Shown in pieces: positions 1 to 11,337 of a DNA stretch of 64,000 nucleotides. The stretch is from Trichobilharzia szidati (taxonomy: Eukaryota; Platyhelminthes; Trematoda; Strigeidida; Schistosomatidae). Numbering within the stretch: position 1 is the stretch's first letter; every line of letters begins with the position of its first letter. The notes beneath the pieces are model-generated. The model did no database searches. It was not told where the DNA came from and saw nothing but the letters and a program-made list of their open reading frames with translations. The DNA is taken from assembly GCA_944472155.2 (NCBI GenBank), contig OX235279.1, positions 55,401,564-55,465,563 on the forward strand, written 5' to 3'. The position numbers were made by a program, and so were the translations under genes.

Positions 1-932
1 ATAATTTTAGTGTAATCAAATCCAAAGAGGATATACTGTTCTTTGTAATTCAAGTTCAATTGTAATAACGGAAAGAATCAGACCTTTCGTTCAGATTTAC
101 AGTGTAATCAAATGTTATTTTCTATACAATGTGTTTTACAGAACTTGAGCGGATTTCTTAAACTGCGAACAGACTTTTATGCTTTGATAAGTTGGCATAC
201 AAATTAAATATATTCTAAAGCGCTGTACTGTGTGAAACATGATATGGACAAAAATAACACCTGATGTGTGGAAATAATAGTCTATGGTGGAATGAGAAGA
301 TCTATTTATAAATTTGAATTTCCATTCTTTAAAGAATCTGTACTATTTCGCGAATACCAGTTGTAGGAATATTTGTTCAAATACATGGTTAATTTATAAG
401 GACAGTAGTTTTAAAATGTTTTTGCACTAATAATAAAGTATGCCAGTGAATAGGTATTTCCTTTGTTTTCTACTGAACTGTTAGAGTTAGCTTGCATTAG
501 ATATAAATTACTATTCCAACTGATATTTTAAAATACGGGTAAAACAAAAAATGAAAGTTTCAAGTATTGGTTTTGTAACTGATGTCACCTCATGATGAAA
601 TCCTCCAACCAATCAAAAAATGAAATGTTTCATGCTAATCAAAATCATAATTTTCAGATGAATTTTTGAGCTGAAAGAGTCTTTACTTATCGAAAGCAAA
701 AACAACTTTTGAAAATATGGTAATAATTCTTTTCCACTGCTGGTTTTCAGGTATCAAAGGATGTCGTAAAAATTTTGTTTTCAAATAAACAACTGCTAAT
801 TTAGTCTACCTTTCGTGTCTCATTACTTTTCGATTGATCATCAAGCATAAAAATCACTTAAGAAGTGGTACACCTAAAATTTGGAATAAGTTGAAAAAGC
901 ATTATATATTTACATAATAATCAACGTGATAT
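1..932. other. No gene seen (left edge)
   Basis: AT-rich sequence with one SINE tail fragment near 545-620. No ORF of note on either strand. Confidence 0.6.
545..620 (+). repeat. Sm-alpha-like 3' domain fragment
   Basis: TCAAGTATTGGTTTTGTA occurs exactly here and at 52617. It is followed by CTCATGATGAAATCCTCC, which recurs at 17395-17450, 48890-48960 and 49275-49345. A short SINE tail without the promoter. Confidence 0.5.
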
Positions 933-1236
933 TGTGGTGAGAGCTGGCTGCTAGCCAAAGTTGGTAGACAGTAATTGACGTCAATGTTTATGTCCCCAAT
1001 ATTGGTGGTGAGAAAATGAGAAGAAAGGCTTTGCGTAGGCGGATATAGTTAGCATATAGATGATCTGACACAGCCACAAAGAGATGCAAGGTCAACTTTC
1101 TGTGAGAAACAACCAATCAAAAGACTGCATTTTCTACTAACAATAATCTACAATAATGTACATTAAAATCTATAAATATGTGTTGATTTTCCTTAATAAA
1201 CGATCTGTTGCCTGGCCGTTGTCTTCTGTTGTTACA
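933..1236 (+). mobile_element. Solo LTR, 304 bp, plus orientation
   Basis: Begins TGTGGTGAG and ends TGTTACA, with ATAT directly repeated on each side (929-932 and 1237-1240). Inside are a TATA-like TATAAATA (1171-1178) and a poly(A) signal AATAAA (1195-1200), the expected U3/R order. No internal retrotransposon coding lies beside it, so it is probably a recombination-derived solo LTR. Family not assigned. An almost identical inverted copy lies at 29228-29531. Confidence 0.82.
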
Positions 1237-1240
1237 ATAT

Positions 1241-4200
1241 GATTATGAGCAATAGGTTGTGCTCAAAACACCATCACCTAATATTACTGTATAACACTGT
1301 GTGATTTATCAAAATAAAATCTTATCTATAATGGAGTTATGACTACGAAACTTCAAGAATCGAGAAAATGATTAATGATGTGCTGAAGAAGACATTTCTC
1401 ACTGCTAATTTAATTTTAGTTAACAACTCAAATTTCCCATCAATTAAGTCAAAGGCAAGTAACTTTCCTGCCCATACAAACTTCAGTTGCATTTATTAGT
1501 TTGCATACACTTACTGTGGCAAATATATATAAATGGTCAAGAGGATAACGTCTATTAGATCTGAAGAGCAGGTTCCTAACAGTTTAAAAAATGTTTACAA
1601 GTCCAGTCACTAGGCTCTTGGTCGATACTGGAGGTAGAGTCAAGGTCAATTAGGCTTTTCTCAGCCTTGGGTACCGGGACTCTTACTCGCTGTTGCTATA
1701 AAATGATTACTACCGAACTTTTGTGTATAAAAGCATAGTTTGACTCACCTTTCACTAATCATGTAACCTTTGCGTTGTTTCATCATCTTTATTTGATTTT
1801 TCAGTTTCCACCCACCAAGCTAAACTAGTTATTTCGCCTTCCAATTCGTTTGTTTACTTGTTTACGTAAAAATTTGCCTTTATAAACAATTTCTCTCTCC
1901 TACTAACACTAAAACTTTCTGACATGCTACATATGAATAAACTGACGTTATTTAACAAATCCAGTAGAAACTGTATTGTACCCATGCTCCTGATTTTCTG
2001 ATATACCAAGATTCCTTAGTTGGCTTTTTAGCTGAAATAATTTTAGAGTATTTTTTCGGATTTATTGATTATAAATTATGTGATGTAAACGCTGTTAGAA
2101 ACTGAAGAAAAGCATTGGAATCAAATGAGTTCTTTTCAACCCGTACATATCTTTATTTTGGCTTTACTCAAACTAACCTAGGTTATCGGATGAATAGAAT
2201 AAGGTTAACTAAATAGTTATCTCACAGTATCAATAATTTAAAAAGTAAAGCTGCAAATTATCCATGACACTTTGGCTTCATATGTGACAGCTGAAGTATA
2301 TTGTGGTAACTTTATAAGACAGAATTTGGCTAACATATATGATCTCATTATACATATAAAATACATTCTAGTGAAAGTAAAGTAAACAAAAAGTGGTCCA
2401 TGAATTGAACGTAATAAAAAAGGAGAAAGATAGGACAGAGACTTTTGTTTGCTTCAAATATAATTCAGTCATGAAGTGCTCACTGCTATTTAAGACAAAG
2501 TCCCCACATGTGGAATACGGATCAGCAGTCGACAGTCGTCAGATTCCCAAAGAAAAACTGTTGACTGTTGACACCGGACAGAATTTGGGAGCAATTATTC
2601 ACTGAAAGCCTTTAAGAGTAATGAGGACAAATACTCGCTGATGATATTGACTGGTGTTTCACTTAAATCACGAATTAGTCGAGGTTAGAGATCATGGGCG
2701 ATTGAGTTGGGTCTCAGTGGCTGAGTGGTCTACTGTCTTCAATTCCACTAGCTCGCAACTATAAAAAGGAGTTGAGAATAATGATGACGAAATCCTGATA
2801 AAATAAACTACATTAAAATGTCAATAAAATCATATTCATTCAGTTGAATTGTCTACGATATATTTATTTGAAATCATTTTACTCATTTAAATTTAAGTTA
2901 AAAGAACTCACAATTCTTCATCTCAACAGTCTATCTGAGTCAATAAAATATATCCCATTTCTTATTCTCTCATAACCTCCTGAAAACGATTGAATGGCTT
3001 GCATGACATATGCTGTCAGCCAAACTTGTTTAATAAAATCACAAAAACTGACTTTAATTTCTAAAGTTTTAACTCATTCTACTTTGTTCAAAGGCGTTGA
3101 CGAGTAAGTTCTATCTACATGAATGTTTCTTGCTAACGACTTGATTGAATAATTCATCATAGATTTTCTGCCTAGTATCTATTCATTTGGAGTAGAAATG
3201 TAAACGCAACTTATAGAAAGCTTATCCATAAGACAGTGACAAAGCAGGAAATCATTCAAATGCCTTTTTTTATATATTTTTACTTGCAAGGAATTACGAT
3301 AGATTTTTTAAACATTTTCAGGTATATAATGAATTCTGTGATTTGTAATTGCCAATGTACTTTTGAAGTATATTTTGGAAAGCTGGATTTTCTAACCCAC
3401 GACAGAACAAAGAAGGTAGATTAACAAAGTACAATTGAAATGCATTAGAATAAAGCTTTTATTGTAAAAAATAAACAGTGAACAATAAACTCGGAAATCC
3501 TTTATGCCAATGAGGCTAATAATAGAACTTATAATTATGATGCACTTCAACTGTCATGTTTGGTTATCGAATATAGGTAATGTTTTATTATAAAAAGAAC
3601 TCTTAAACAAACTGAGAAATATAATTCAATGTTTCATTTTCTCAAATGGATTGGCTGGAATTTGAATAACTGTAAACATTTACGTGAAAATCCAAAAATT
3701 AAAAAAGTAAGTGTTCACACAGAATTACATATCCATTTTAAACTGTGAATGTACAGAAATATTCCAACCTTCACACTTTGACTAAATAAATAAATAAGAG
3801 TATTTAATAGCTCAGTAGCCAAAAAATATTCCACTGACCCATAGAGAGTGCATGTTATTATCATAAACAAAATTTCAGTCAGCAAGCCATTGAAATAAAC
3901 AACTATACACCTAGTTGTCATAAAAACAGTTCTAGCTAGGCCTAATGTTTAATGAAGTTAGATTTTTAATGCTTTGTTTCTATTCTTGGCTTGTAAATAA
4001 ATTTATTTAAAAGACATTCAGTGTTCCTACTTTATAGATCACTGTAGTTTTTATCAATATGTATGTAGTTTGACAACCCACACACCTAGTGTTCATGTCA
4101 AATAGACTAAACTGTTCTGCTTACTAACTTAACACCCATAATTCAATCAATAAAAATAGCTGAATATCTTGCAATTAGTTTACGTAACTGGAGGAATACT

Positions 4201-4489
4201 ACACGCTATTCTGTAGGTAAATAATAGCGAAGATGTATTTAGCCATCTATAGTTGTGTTAACCATAATAAATGATCTTGTTTACATAGTGAAAGGCGTCT
4301 ATTAACAATAAACTGAAATCCAGCTTCTAAACAGTCCTACTTATGCGACACCATAAAACTACATATATATAGTTAGTTTAAACATGTAATACTTTGAATT
4401 TATTGACGATTGAATTTAATTGCCAGGCTAATTTCTATACCTGCAATTGACTTAAAGTCGTTAAAACAGTATACATCTACCCATGCTAA
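1241..4489. other. No gene seen
   Basis: AT-rich. Apart from the SINE fragment at 2615-2770 I find nothing. ORFs at 2393-2605, 3236-3424 and 3715-3921 lack family resemblance and look like chance. Confidence 0.55.
2615..2770 (+). repeat. Sm-alpha-like SINE 5' fragment
   Basis: GAGGACAAATACTCGCTG, AGAGATCATGGGCGATTG and GTGGCTGAGTGGTCTAC parallel the 49060-49190 part of the better copy. The B box and ribozyme region are not recognisable. Old, truncated. Confidence 0.5.
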
Positions 4490-4514
4490 TATACATATAT
4501 ATATATATATATAT
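4490..4514. repeat. AT-rich microsatellite at the LINE insertion site
   Basis: About 10 TA units leading into the target duplication of the RTE copy at 4523-4847. The insertion site is AT-rich, as is common for this LINE type. Confidence 0.8.
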
Positions 4515-4522
4515 TTGTATTA

Positions 4523-4847
4523 GAATCACAAACAAGAAGCTATGGGAACAAACGAAACAGGAATCAATCGCTCAACAAATATGCAGGAGAAAGTGGAGAT
4601 GGATTGGACACTCGCTGAGGAGGCCGTTGAGTGACATCGCGCGTCAAGCCCTCGAGTGGAACCCGAAAGGGAAGCGGCGAGTGGGACGTCCAAGGGTGAC
4701 ATGGAGGAGATCGTGTGAGGAGGAGATGAAACAGTATGGAATAACATGGACGCAAGTGAAAAGTACAGCACAAGACAGAAGCAAGTGGAGACGTGCAGTT
4801 GAAGCCCCATGTTCCACTAGGAACCCAAGGGAACAATAATAATAATA
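4523..4847 (+). mobile_element. 5'-truncated RTE-type LINE 3' end with target duplication
   Basis: Encodes the C-terminal end of an RTE LINE: LWEQTKQESIAQQICRRKWR, then WIGHSLRRP, LEWNPKGKRRVGRPRVTWRR and a stop. The 3' tail is a TAA-type repeat. The 14-bp sequence ATATATTTGTATTA flanks both ends (4509-4522 and 4848-4861), as expected of target-primed reverse transcription. Reading is intact to the stop, so this is a fairly young insertion. Confidence 0.88.
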
Positions 4848-5054
4848 ATATATTTGTATTAACATGAAACTGTCATGTTACAGTGAATTTAGAATAGCAT
4901 TATTTCTTAACACGTTGCTTTCCGTCTCAAACCTATGTTGTTATCTTCACAGGATACATTATATGGATTATCTTGTCAATTTTCTTCTTAAATCATGTAT
5001 GGAAGAAGATAAAGGGTTTCGGAAAGTGTCAGCTGACTTATATATATAAATATA

Positions 5055-5150
5055 TAAATTATTATTATAATAAAGGTTTTGTTTTTCATTCATTGGGAAA
5101 TACAAAAACCTTTATTATAATGAATATCATATACCCAATGCCCAAATTTT
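5055..5150. repeat. AT-rich hairpin repeat
   Basis: Arms 5064-5080 and 5105-5121 are perfect 17-bp inverted copies. The 39 bp at 5105-5143 recur exactly, inverted, at 19187-19225. Possibly a small MITE-like element; no target duplication seen. Confidence 0.6.
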
Positions 5151-5159
5151 TTCAAACTG

Positions 5160-6720
5160 TGAAAAGTGAACTTGGTTTGGACATATATGAAATAAATTAT
5201 TATTGACCTGGCTGCTTGACTTTGATGAGGTCTTATTCGGATTTTGACAATATTTTTGTATAAACAGCTAAACACCCAGAAGAGATTAAATTTCACATGT
5301 AATTATGCATTTATCGCATAGATTTTATACTGACAATCAACAGTACACCATTGAATGCACAGTTGAATCAAAGCGTTTTGTTATGTTGTAATCGCTTACT
5401 GCAAATACATTTCATAATAACTTCAATTTCATATTGCACAGACGTTTTTAGACATATTTAACCTGAGAATTGTTGTTTACTTATATATCTGCCTCATATA
5501 CTTGTACATAATGAGTGAATTACTTAAACTACCTAAGGTAAAGCAAGTGGGATACTAATAGTTATAAATCTAACAGCTAACCTCAGTCCATATTCATACC
5601 ATCTGAAGAATGAATAAATATGGTGCTAATGTTAGATAGTTGGAAGCAGTTGGCAGGAAACCTTAGACCTAGGTTTCGTGCGTGTTGACACTCGTTACCA
5701 AGTTGTATCTGTAATCTTTTAGGAACTCATGACCCTTCTGAAAATCAAACCCGGATTTCCTAGTGCGTCTGCACCAAACAGAAGACTAGTGACATAACAT
5801 TAGTTACTACCTAGTATCCAACCAAAGAATATGTAGTTAGTTACTGCATCATATTTGATCGGCGTTAATCAAAGCTTAGAAAGCATTAAATCCAGATCAC
5901 AGAAGTGCGTATATGCATTCCTGCTAAAACATTTTTGAAGACTATATGTAAGGCTCTCTTATGACTTAAAACACACAACTCAGGTCTAGGATCACCTGTC
6001 AGTGCTGAACTGGTTAGCGATGGAACACTTAGCATCGTCATGTTAATAGACGAGTAGCCACAATGAATATGTAGTTCATTTGATTTCTGTAAACACTCAG
6101 AATTAAAAACTTTTACTGCTTATAGTTTAGTGACTGCTTCTAACAATTCTTACTTTTAAAATGGACATTGACAACTTCTTTAAGAGTACAAACTAAACTA
6201 ATAATCGTTTACGTGTTACTGTAAACGTAATTACAAGTGAAATGTCAAATGCAGGTTGGGATGAAAGAAGTATCCAAATGGATTTAGGAACAGCTGCACT
6301 CACACAATTTTATTGATTTAAATGATGGGTAGTTGTGTTAAGTGGCAGCTAAGTATTTCATCATAAATGAATGACACAACTTCTTTTAGTAAACTTTCAG
6401 TATTAGCGCTCAAAATGCATATTACGATCTGAAAAAGAAAAAGAAGTATAAGAAATTCAACATAGCTTCAGGCAGACATAATCAGATGAAGTGTCTTCGT
6501 TGTTGTTTACTCTAGGAAGTGTAGTTTTATCAAATTTGTGTGTGTAGGTCTGCATTTAAAGTGTCTACGAATCTCTGCTATTGAAATCTGTTGTTTCGTA
6601 TTCGTTTACAGCCAAAGGAGAGATCTGCTCATCGAATATGTAACTTAGGCTCTAACCAATATGCTCCGGGTTCTCATCCCATCCTACCTACTTAAGTTCG
6701 GGTGACTGAGTAGTGTCAAC
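5160..6720. other. No gene seen
   Basis: AT-rich with one tRNA-like repeat (5670-5775). Nothing else recognised. Confidence 0.55.
5670..5775 (-). repeat. tRNA-like dispersed repeat, inverted copy
   Basis: On the minus strand GGGTTTGATTTTCAGAAGGG, then TCATGAGTTCC and AACGAGTGTCAACACGC follow the same order as 39240-39310 (GGTCCGAATCTCAGAAGGGA, CATGAGTTCC, TACTCGCATT). Diverged copy of that repeat. Confidence 0.5.
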
Positions 6721-6726
6721 AAATTT

Positions 6727-6820
6727 AGTTGCGTTGGATCTTCAGTGGTAGAACTCTTACTAGACAGTCAACAGGTTTGAGCTCGATTTCCGCCAGACAC
6801 ACTCCTAAACCTGAATTAGT
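6727..6820 (+). repeat. tRNA-derived SINE head, truncated
   Basis: GATCTTCAGTGGTAGAACTC is a pol III A-box-like stretch and GGTTTGAGCTCGATTTCC a diverged B box, followed by GCCAGACACACTCCTAAACC. This matches the SINE at 38430-38665. It is cut off where the minus-strand RTE LINE begins at 6822. Confidence 0.6.
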
Positions 6821-6821
6821 T

Positions 6822-9800
6822 TTATTATTATTCCCTTGAGTTCCGAGTGGAACTTAAGGCTTCAACAACACATCTCCACTTTGTCCTATCTTCTGCTGTC
6901 CTCTTAGGTTTAGACCACAATTACCCATCATCTCTCATTTCCTCCTCACACGATCTCCTTCATGTCACCTACGCACTGACGACCACCTGGTCGCTTCCTA
7001 TTGGGATTCCACTGCACTGATGGCCTGCATTGAGTGCACTACCATTCGACAGTCTCCTCAATGTATGCCCAATCAATCTCTATTTTCTCCTACATATTTG
7101 TTGAGTGATCAGCTCGTGGTTGGTTTGTTCCCACAGTTTCTTGTAAATTATTCCTTCTGGCCATTTGATCTTCAGTGTGAAGCGTAGGTAGCTGCTAATG
7201 AAAGTCTGCGACCTGTTAAAAATCCCTTCCGTGACACCTTGGTCAAGTTTCTGATCCAAATAGAAAGACAGACTTGACATTCATGTTCAAAATGCGAATG
7301 TTCTTCCTTATGCTGAGTCCAGAAGATTTCCAAACTGGTTTCCAGCTAATGAATTCGTATACTGACATTCTGATTCTGGCTGGCTACCTTTGACAACTTC
7401 ATCCGTTCCGCCTGTCTGTGGTTGAAACAGTGCTTCCTGGCTAGATAAGTGAAGGAAGAACCCTCTGTCAAATCTCTCCCGTTGTTGGTGATTGGTGCTT
7501 GTTGCTGTTCGTTGGTTATCTTCACCGTCTTCTCTGTGTTCACCTGCAGTCCCGTCTTCTCGCACTGTTTCTTCAGACAGTTGGTTGCTTCTCGCTTGCC
7601 TCTAAGTCTTCGACTTTCTGTGACATTAGACATAAATCATCCACGCGTCAAATCCACGTCTTCTTATCGGTCACTCCAACGTATTCCTGTCTTCTCACTC
7701 CCCATACACAGTCTGATGCATAGTCCAGTTCACTGCAATTAAGTACATCATCGGTGATAATAGGCAGCCTTCTCTTACTCCTGCATTCACTCCAAAGGTA
7801 GGCTTCTCAGAGTTTTCGGTTGTGGATCACCTGAAACGTTGCATTGTCATATAGCCAGCTGTTGAATGAGGTTGATAGAGACTTGGGCACTGCACGCCGT
7901 AGTGTTGAAGCAGTTGCCAAATAACTTCTCGTTCAACGCTGTCTGGTGAAGGCGTTTTCGAAGTCGATGAGGTTGAGGGAGAGGTTTGACTGGCATTACA
8001 TGCTTTGTTCTGTGATGACGATGCGAATACCTGCAATTCGATCAGCACATAATTTGCCTCTTCTGAATCCAGCTTGTTCTGGTGGGCGGAGTTCTGCATC
8101 CAGTGCATTTTCTATTCTCTCCAGGATGATGCGACTTAGTACTTTACTTCGCGTGGACAACAGCATTATTCCACACCAGTTCTTGCAGAGTGAGGCCTGA
8201 GTCGCCTTTCTTTGGTATCTTGACAAGGTAGCTAGCCTTCCTTTCAATTGATGGGCACCTTTCCTGATTTCCAAAACTTTAGTAGTAATGGCGTGAGCAC
8301 AGATACCGCAGTCTCTGGGTCCGTTTTCAGTGCATCTGGGGCAGGGGAAATTTCTGTCTGGTCCTGCTGCCTTCACGGCTGGACTTCAGTAGGTTGATCA
8401 CATCCAACATTTCTGGTCTCGTTGGATGATTGGTGTCCACTGGGAGGCAGCTCTGTGCATGCTAGTGGTGGTGTATTTCTGAGCGAGTTGCAGGTGATGG
8501 TTGATTCAAGAGTCCTTTGAAGTGATCAGCCCACTGTTTCATTTGTTTCTCCTCCTGGGTAATCAGGTTCCTTCGAACGTCTCTTACAGTTTTCATCATC
8601 TGGGTTGATCTCTTCGCGAAAAGCGAGCAGTCTGGTTATCTGATATAATGTCCTGAGGTCTCTTTCACCAGCGGCCCACCTGCCCGTTCTGCTTCAGCTT
8701 CCAGCGAGTGTGTCGGAGAATTGTCTTTAGTCTCTCGTAGCACTCTTCTTCACTTTTCCATTCAGTACAGTGTACACTGAACTCAGCTTCTGCTTCTCCT
8801 GTTGTGCATCTCTGCATTGAGTCATCTTCTCTTTCCCCATCCTCCTCTCCTCTCCTCGATTAGCTTCTAGGTAGAAGTCCGTTGGCAGCCATTCCCTGTT
8901 ATGTCTCTTCTTTCTTCCTAGAACAGTTGTACACGTTTCCTTGAACATCACCTTCAGACAGTTAGTTCCGATGTTCTTCCACACAGGTGTCCTCAGTGAT
9001 AACGCGTAGTGTCTCCGAGTTTGTTCCGATCTGATCTCATCTGATCTGTAGTAAAGGTATCCCATGTACTTTTGTCCTTCACTTTCTGCGTGTTGAACTT
9101 GAGTTGTGGTCTGTCTCCAGTTGTTTTGAGGGATTTCAGCTCCACCTTGGAGGTTCCTCGAACCAGACAGTGGTGAGAGTCCACATCTGCTCCCCTTCTC
9201 GACTTTGTGTCCAGCAGGCTAGCTGATCTCCACCTCCTTGAGCAACATTGAGATGAAGTCTATCTGTTTCGTGGCGTATCCTTCCGGCGAAACGCATGTT
9301 GCTTTGTGTATATCCTTGTGATTGTATACGCTGTCCCCGATCACTAGAGCATTGACAGCACAGAAGTCTGTGAAGAGTTCTCCGTTGTCATTCACTTCTC
9401 CGAGAGAGAGCCTCTTGAACCATGATGAGTTAGTTGGCTTCCTGTATTGTCTGCTCCCAGTTTAGCTGACATTCTTATTGCCCATTAGGATTTCGATATC
9501 ACGGTTTGGGATGTTGTTCTTTACTGTTTGTAAAAATCTTCCTTCTTATCTTGTTCTACGTTGTCTTTAGGTGCCTAGCGTCGAATAATTGTAACCTTCC
9601 TTCCTTTGGAGTTGAATCTCGCTGTCATGATCCTGGATGAAATTGGTTCCCACTGCATTAGAGGTTCGGCTGCCACTGGCGACATCATTATAGCCACTCC
9701 CTCAGCGTGTTCGTGGTTGTCGTCTGGGTGGCCGGAGTAGATAACTGACTCTCCTGTTGACAGTTTGGATAATCCACAACCGTTGCATATGCCCTCGGAG

Positions 9801-10130
9801 ATAACCAGCACTTCTCTGCCATATCTTAACATTTCGTTGGCTACTTGGGTAACCTTCCAAGTCTCGTGTATTGTACGTACATTCCAAGTCTGCATTCTTA
9901 TTCTTGCTCTCATGAAAAGAAGATACATCGGCTGACTGGCTTCTCGAAGTTTTTCACCAGCCAACCCGCTGTGTCATTTCGCCTCTCCGATTCCAGCGAA
10001 GAAGAAGATTGTTCTTTGGATTTTTTTTAAAATATATTTTTTTGTGTTTTGAAGTTTTTCTAGCGGTCTGATAGGTTTAGAGGTGTATGGTTGCAGGCCC
10101 TACTCCCAACCCTCCATCTTTACCCGCGGC
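6822..10130 (-). mobile_element. Long decayed RTE-type (SR2-like) LINE
   Basis: Reading the minus strand from about 10000: an endonuclease start (9575-9964) with QTWNVRT and VISEG, the APE-type nuclease signature; then RT pieces at 8376-7827 (RSKVLSRIILERIENALDAE, EQAGFRRG, VEREVIWQLLQHYGV); then a shifted VDDLCLM near 7640, where the catalytic FADD should be; then the C-terminal end near 7080-7280 (LWEQTNHELITQQICRRK). The 3' tail TTATTATTATT lies at 6822. Many stops and frameshifts make it dead. It is nearly full-length for an RTE element. The 5' boundary is uncertain, between about 10030 and 10310. Confidence 0.85.
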
Positions 10131-10556
10131 TGGGACCAGCTTGAAAACCAGCGAGCTAGTTAACTATGCGAGGTTAAACCTGGACTAGTTAACTAGCAGT
10201 AACTAATCCTCAGAAGGAGGGAAGGATGAAAGTAATGTCAGCAACGCCACCACAAATGAAACTTCAAGAGTCTAAAGCCCTGTATTTTACTGAAGACTCA
10301 GAAGAATGAAAATGTTAGGTATATTGTAAGAGTGGTCATCATATATTTATTTACTGAATTGAATCATGATACGTGTTATGCAGATGACCAGTAGTTCAGC
10401 GAAGAGTCTGTTTTCAGCGAATTCATTTTCATAGCGCTACAATCGCAAATATACATATATATAGTTGTTTTGTAGGTGTGTATACACTAAATTTGTTAAA
10501 TGAAAGTGAAATTAGTAAGTTCTGTAACCACACTGGCTAGTGTTCTTTGATCCTTT

Positions 10557-10769
10557 TTGACAGGAAGCAGTGGTCCGATAAGGAGTGCAATAATCGAACA
10601 TCTCGTCACCAATGGTCATTCCATCTCAACAAACGCCTCCTTCAAAGTAATCTACAAAGTAAAGAACAACCTGCCAAAAGCAATACGTCTCCATTTTCTT
10701 TGTATTGCAGAAGCCCCAGTCATTCCGTTAGAAGAACCAGAACTATGCCTACAAAAGAAAATAATTTAG
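10557..10769 (+). pseudogene. Penelope-like GIY-YIG C-terminal fragment, second lineage
   Basis: The 70-codon frame reads IRSAIIEHLVTNGHSI, then ASFKVIYKV and a degenerate CIAEAP-EPELCLQK ending. It follows the order S-I-HL-GH / FK / AEA / LCIQK seen at the C terminus of the intact copy. No RT remains. It sits between inverted repeats (separate entry). Sequence is closer to the fragment at 37340-37690 than to the intact element. Confidence 0.75.
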
Positions 10770-10983
10770 CCACTTCTTATATCATGGCAACAACTCTGTC
10801 GATTTTACTTAACTTTCGCTTGCTTGCTTGCTTATTTTTTCTAACTACTTAAAACTCTTACGTAATTCCGTATGTTATTTCGTTTCTATATACACCCTGA
10901 GCACAACTCTCTCATCAAACTATTCATGTTATTACATAACTCTCCTTGAGCAACCGATTGTGACAACTCATCACATTTTTTCT

Positions 10984-11066
10984 ACCCTGTGCGTCGGTGG
11001 CACAGTGATTATGACTCTCGCCGACCATGCACATGGTCCGGGGTTCAATCCCCGGCCGACGCACAC
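10984..11066 (+). repeat. tRNA-like SINE head
   Basis: GCGTCGG at 10992 pairs with CCGACGC about 70 bp downstream, forming a 7-bp acceptor-like stem. CCGGGGTTCAATCCCCGG forms the T-arm and B box. The D and anticodon arms do not fold as a normal tRNA, and the same head occurs, with an internal deletion, at 39445-39490. Hence a SINE head rather than a functional tRNA gene. Confidence 0.7.
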
Positions 11067-11337
11067 CTCTGATACCTATGGTTGGCCTGCAAAATTTGGG
11101 CTACGATATCGCATGCTGAAAATTCCATACCTGTACAAAAAATACGGTGTGGAATCAAGCTATAGTAAAAAAAACAGCATCCAATTCCTCTGAACGCCTT
11201 TTATATTACGTAACTCCACCCAAAACTTACTAATTGTATTTTCATTTGACAAATTTAATGTACACACACCATATATATTTGCGATTGCACAGCTATGAAA
11301 ATGAATTCGCCGGAAATAGACTCTTCATTGAACTACT

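Larger units (their letters stand above)
10390..11337 (+). mobile_element. Decayed Penelope-like element bounded by inverted repeats
   Basis: Left arm 10390-10521 and right arm 11224-11337 are inverted copies of one another: AGTAGTTCA at the outer side, AATTCATTTTCATAG in the middle, ATTAGTAAGTT at the inner side. Between them lie a Penelope endonuclease remnant and a tRNA-like SINE head (10984-11066). Penelope-like elements are known for terminal repeats that may be inverted, so the arms may be the element's own ends. A separate foldback element is the alternative. Confidence 0.6.

Noticed and set aside
2630..2660. CTGATGATATTGACTGG as a second hammerhead core
   Set aside because: No stem II or GAAA follows at the required spacing; it only resembles the core by chance within a SINE fragment.
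7449..7742. Plus-strand ORFs of 74-97 codons
   Set aside because: They are antisense to the decayed RTE LINE coding on the minus strand, where the recognisable motifs lie.
10992..11065. Functional tRNA gene suggested by a 7-bp acceptor stem and a T-arm
   Set aside because: The D and anticodon arms do not fold normally, and a deleted copy of the same head begins a SINE at 39445.
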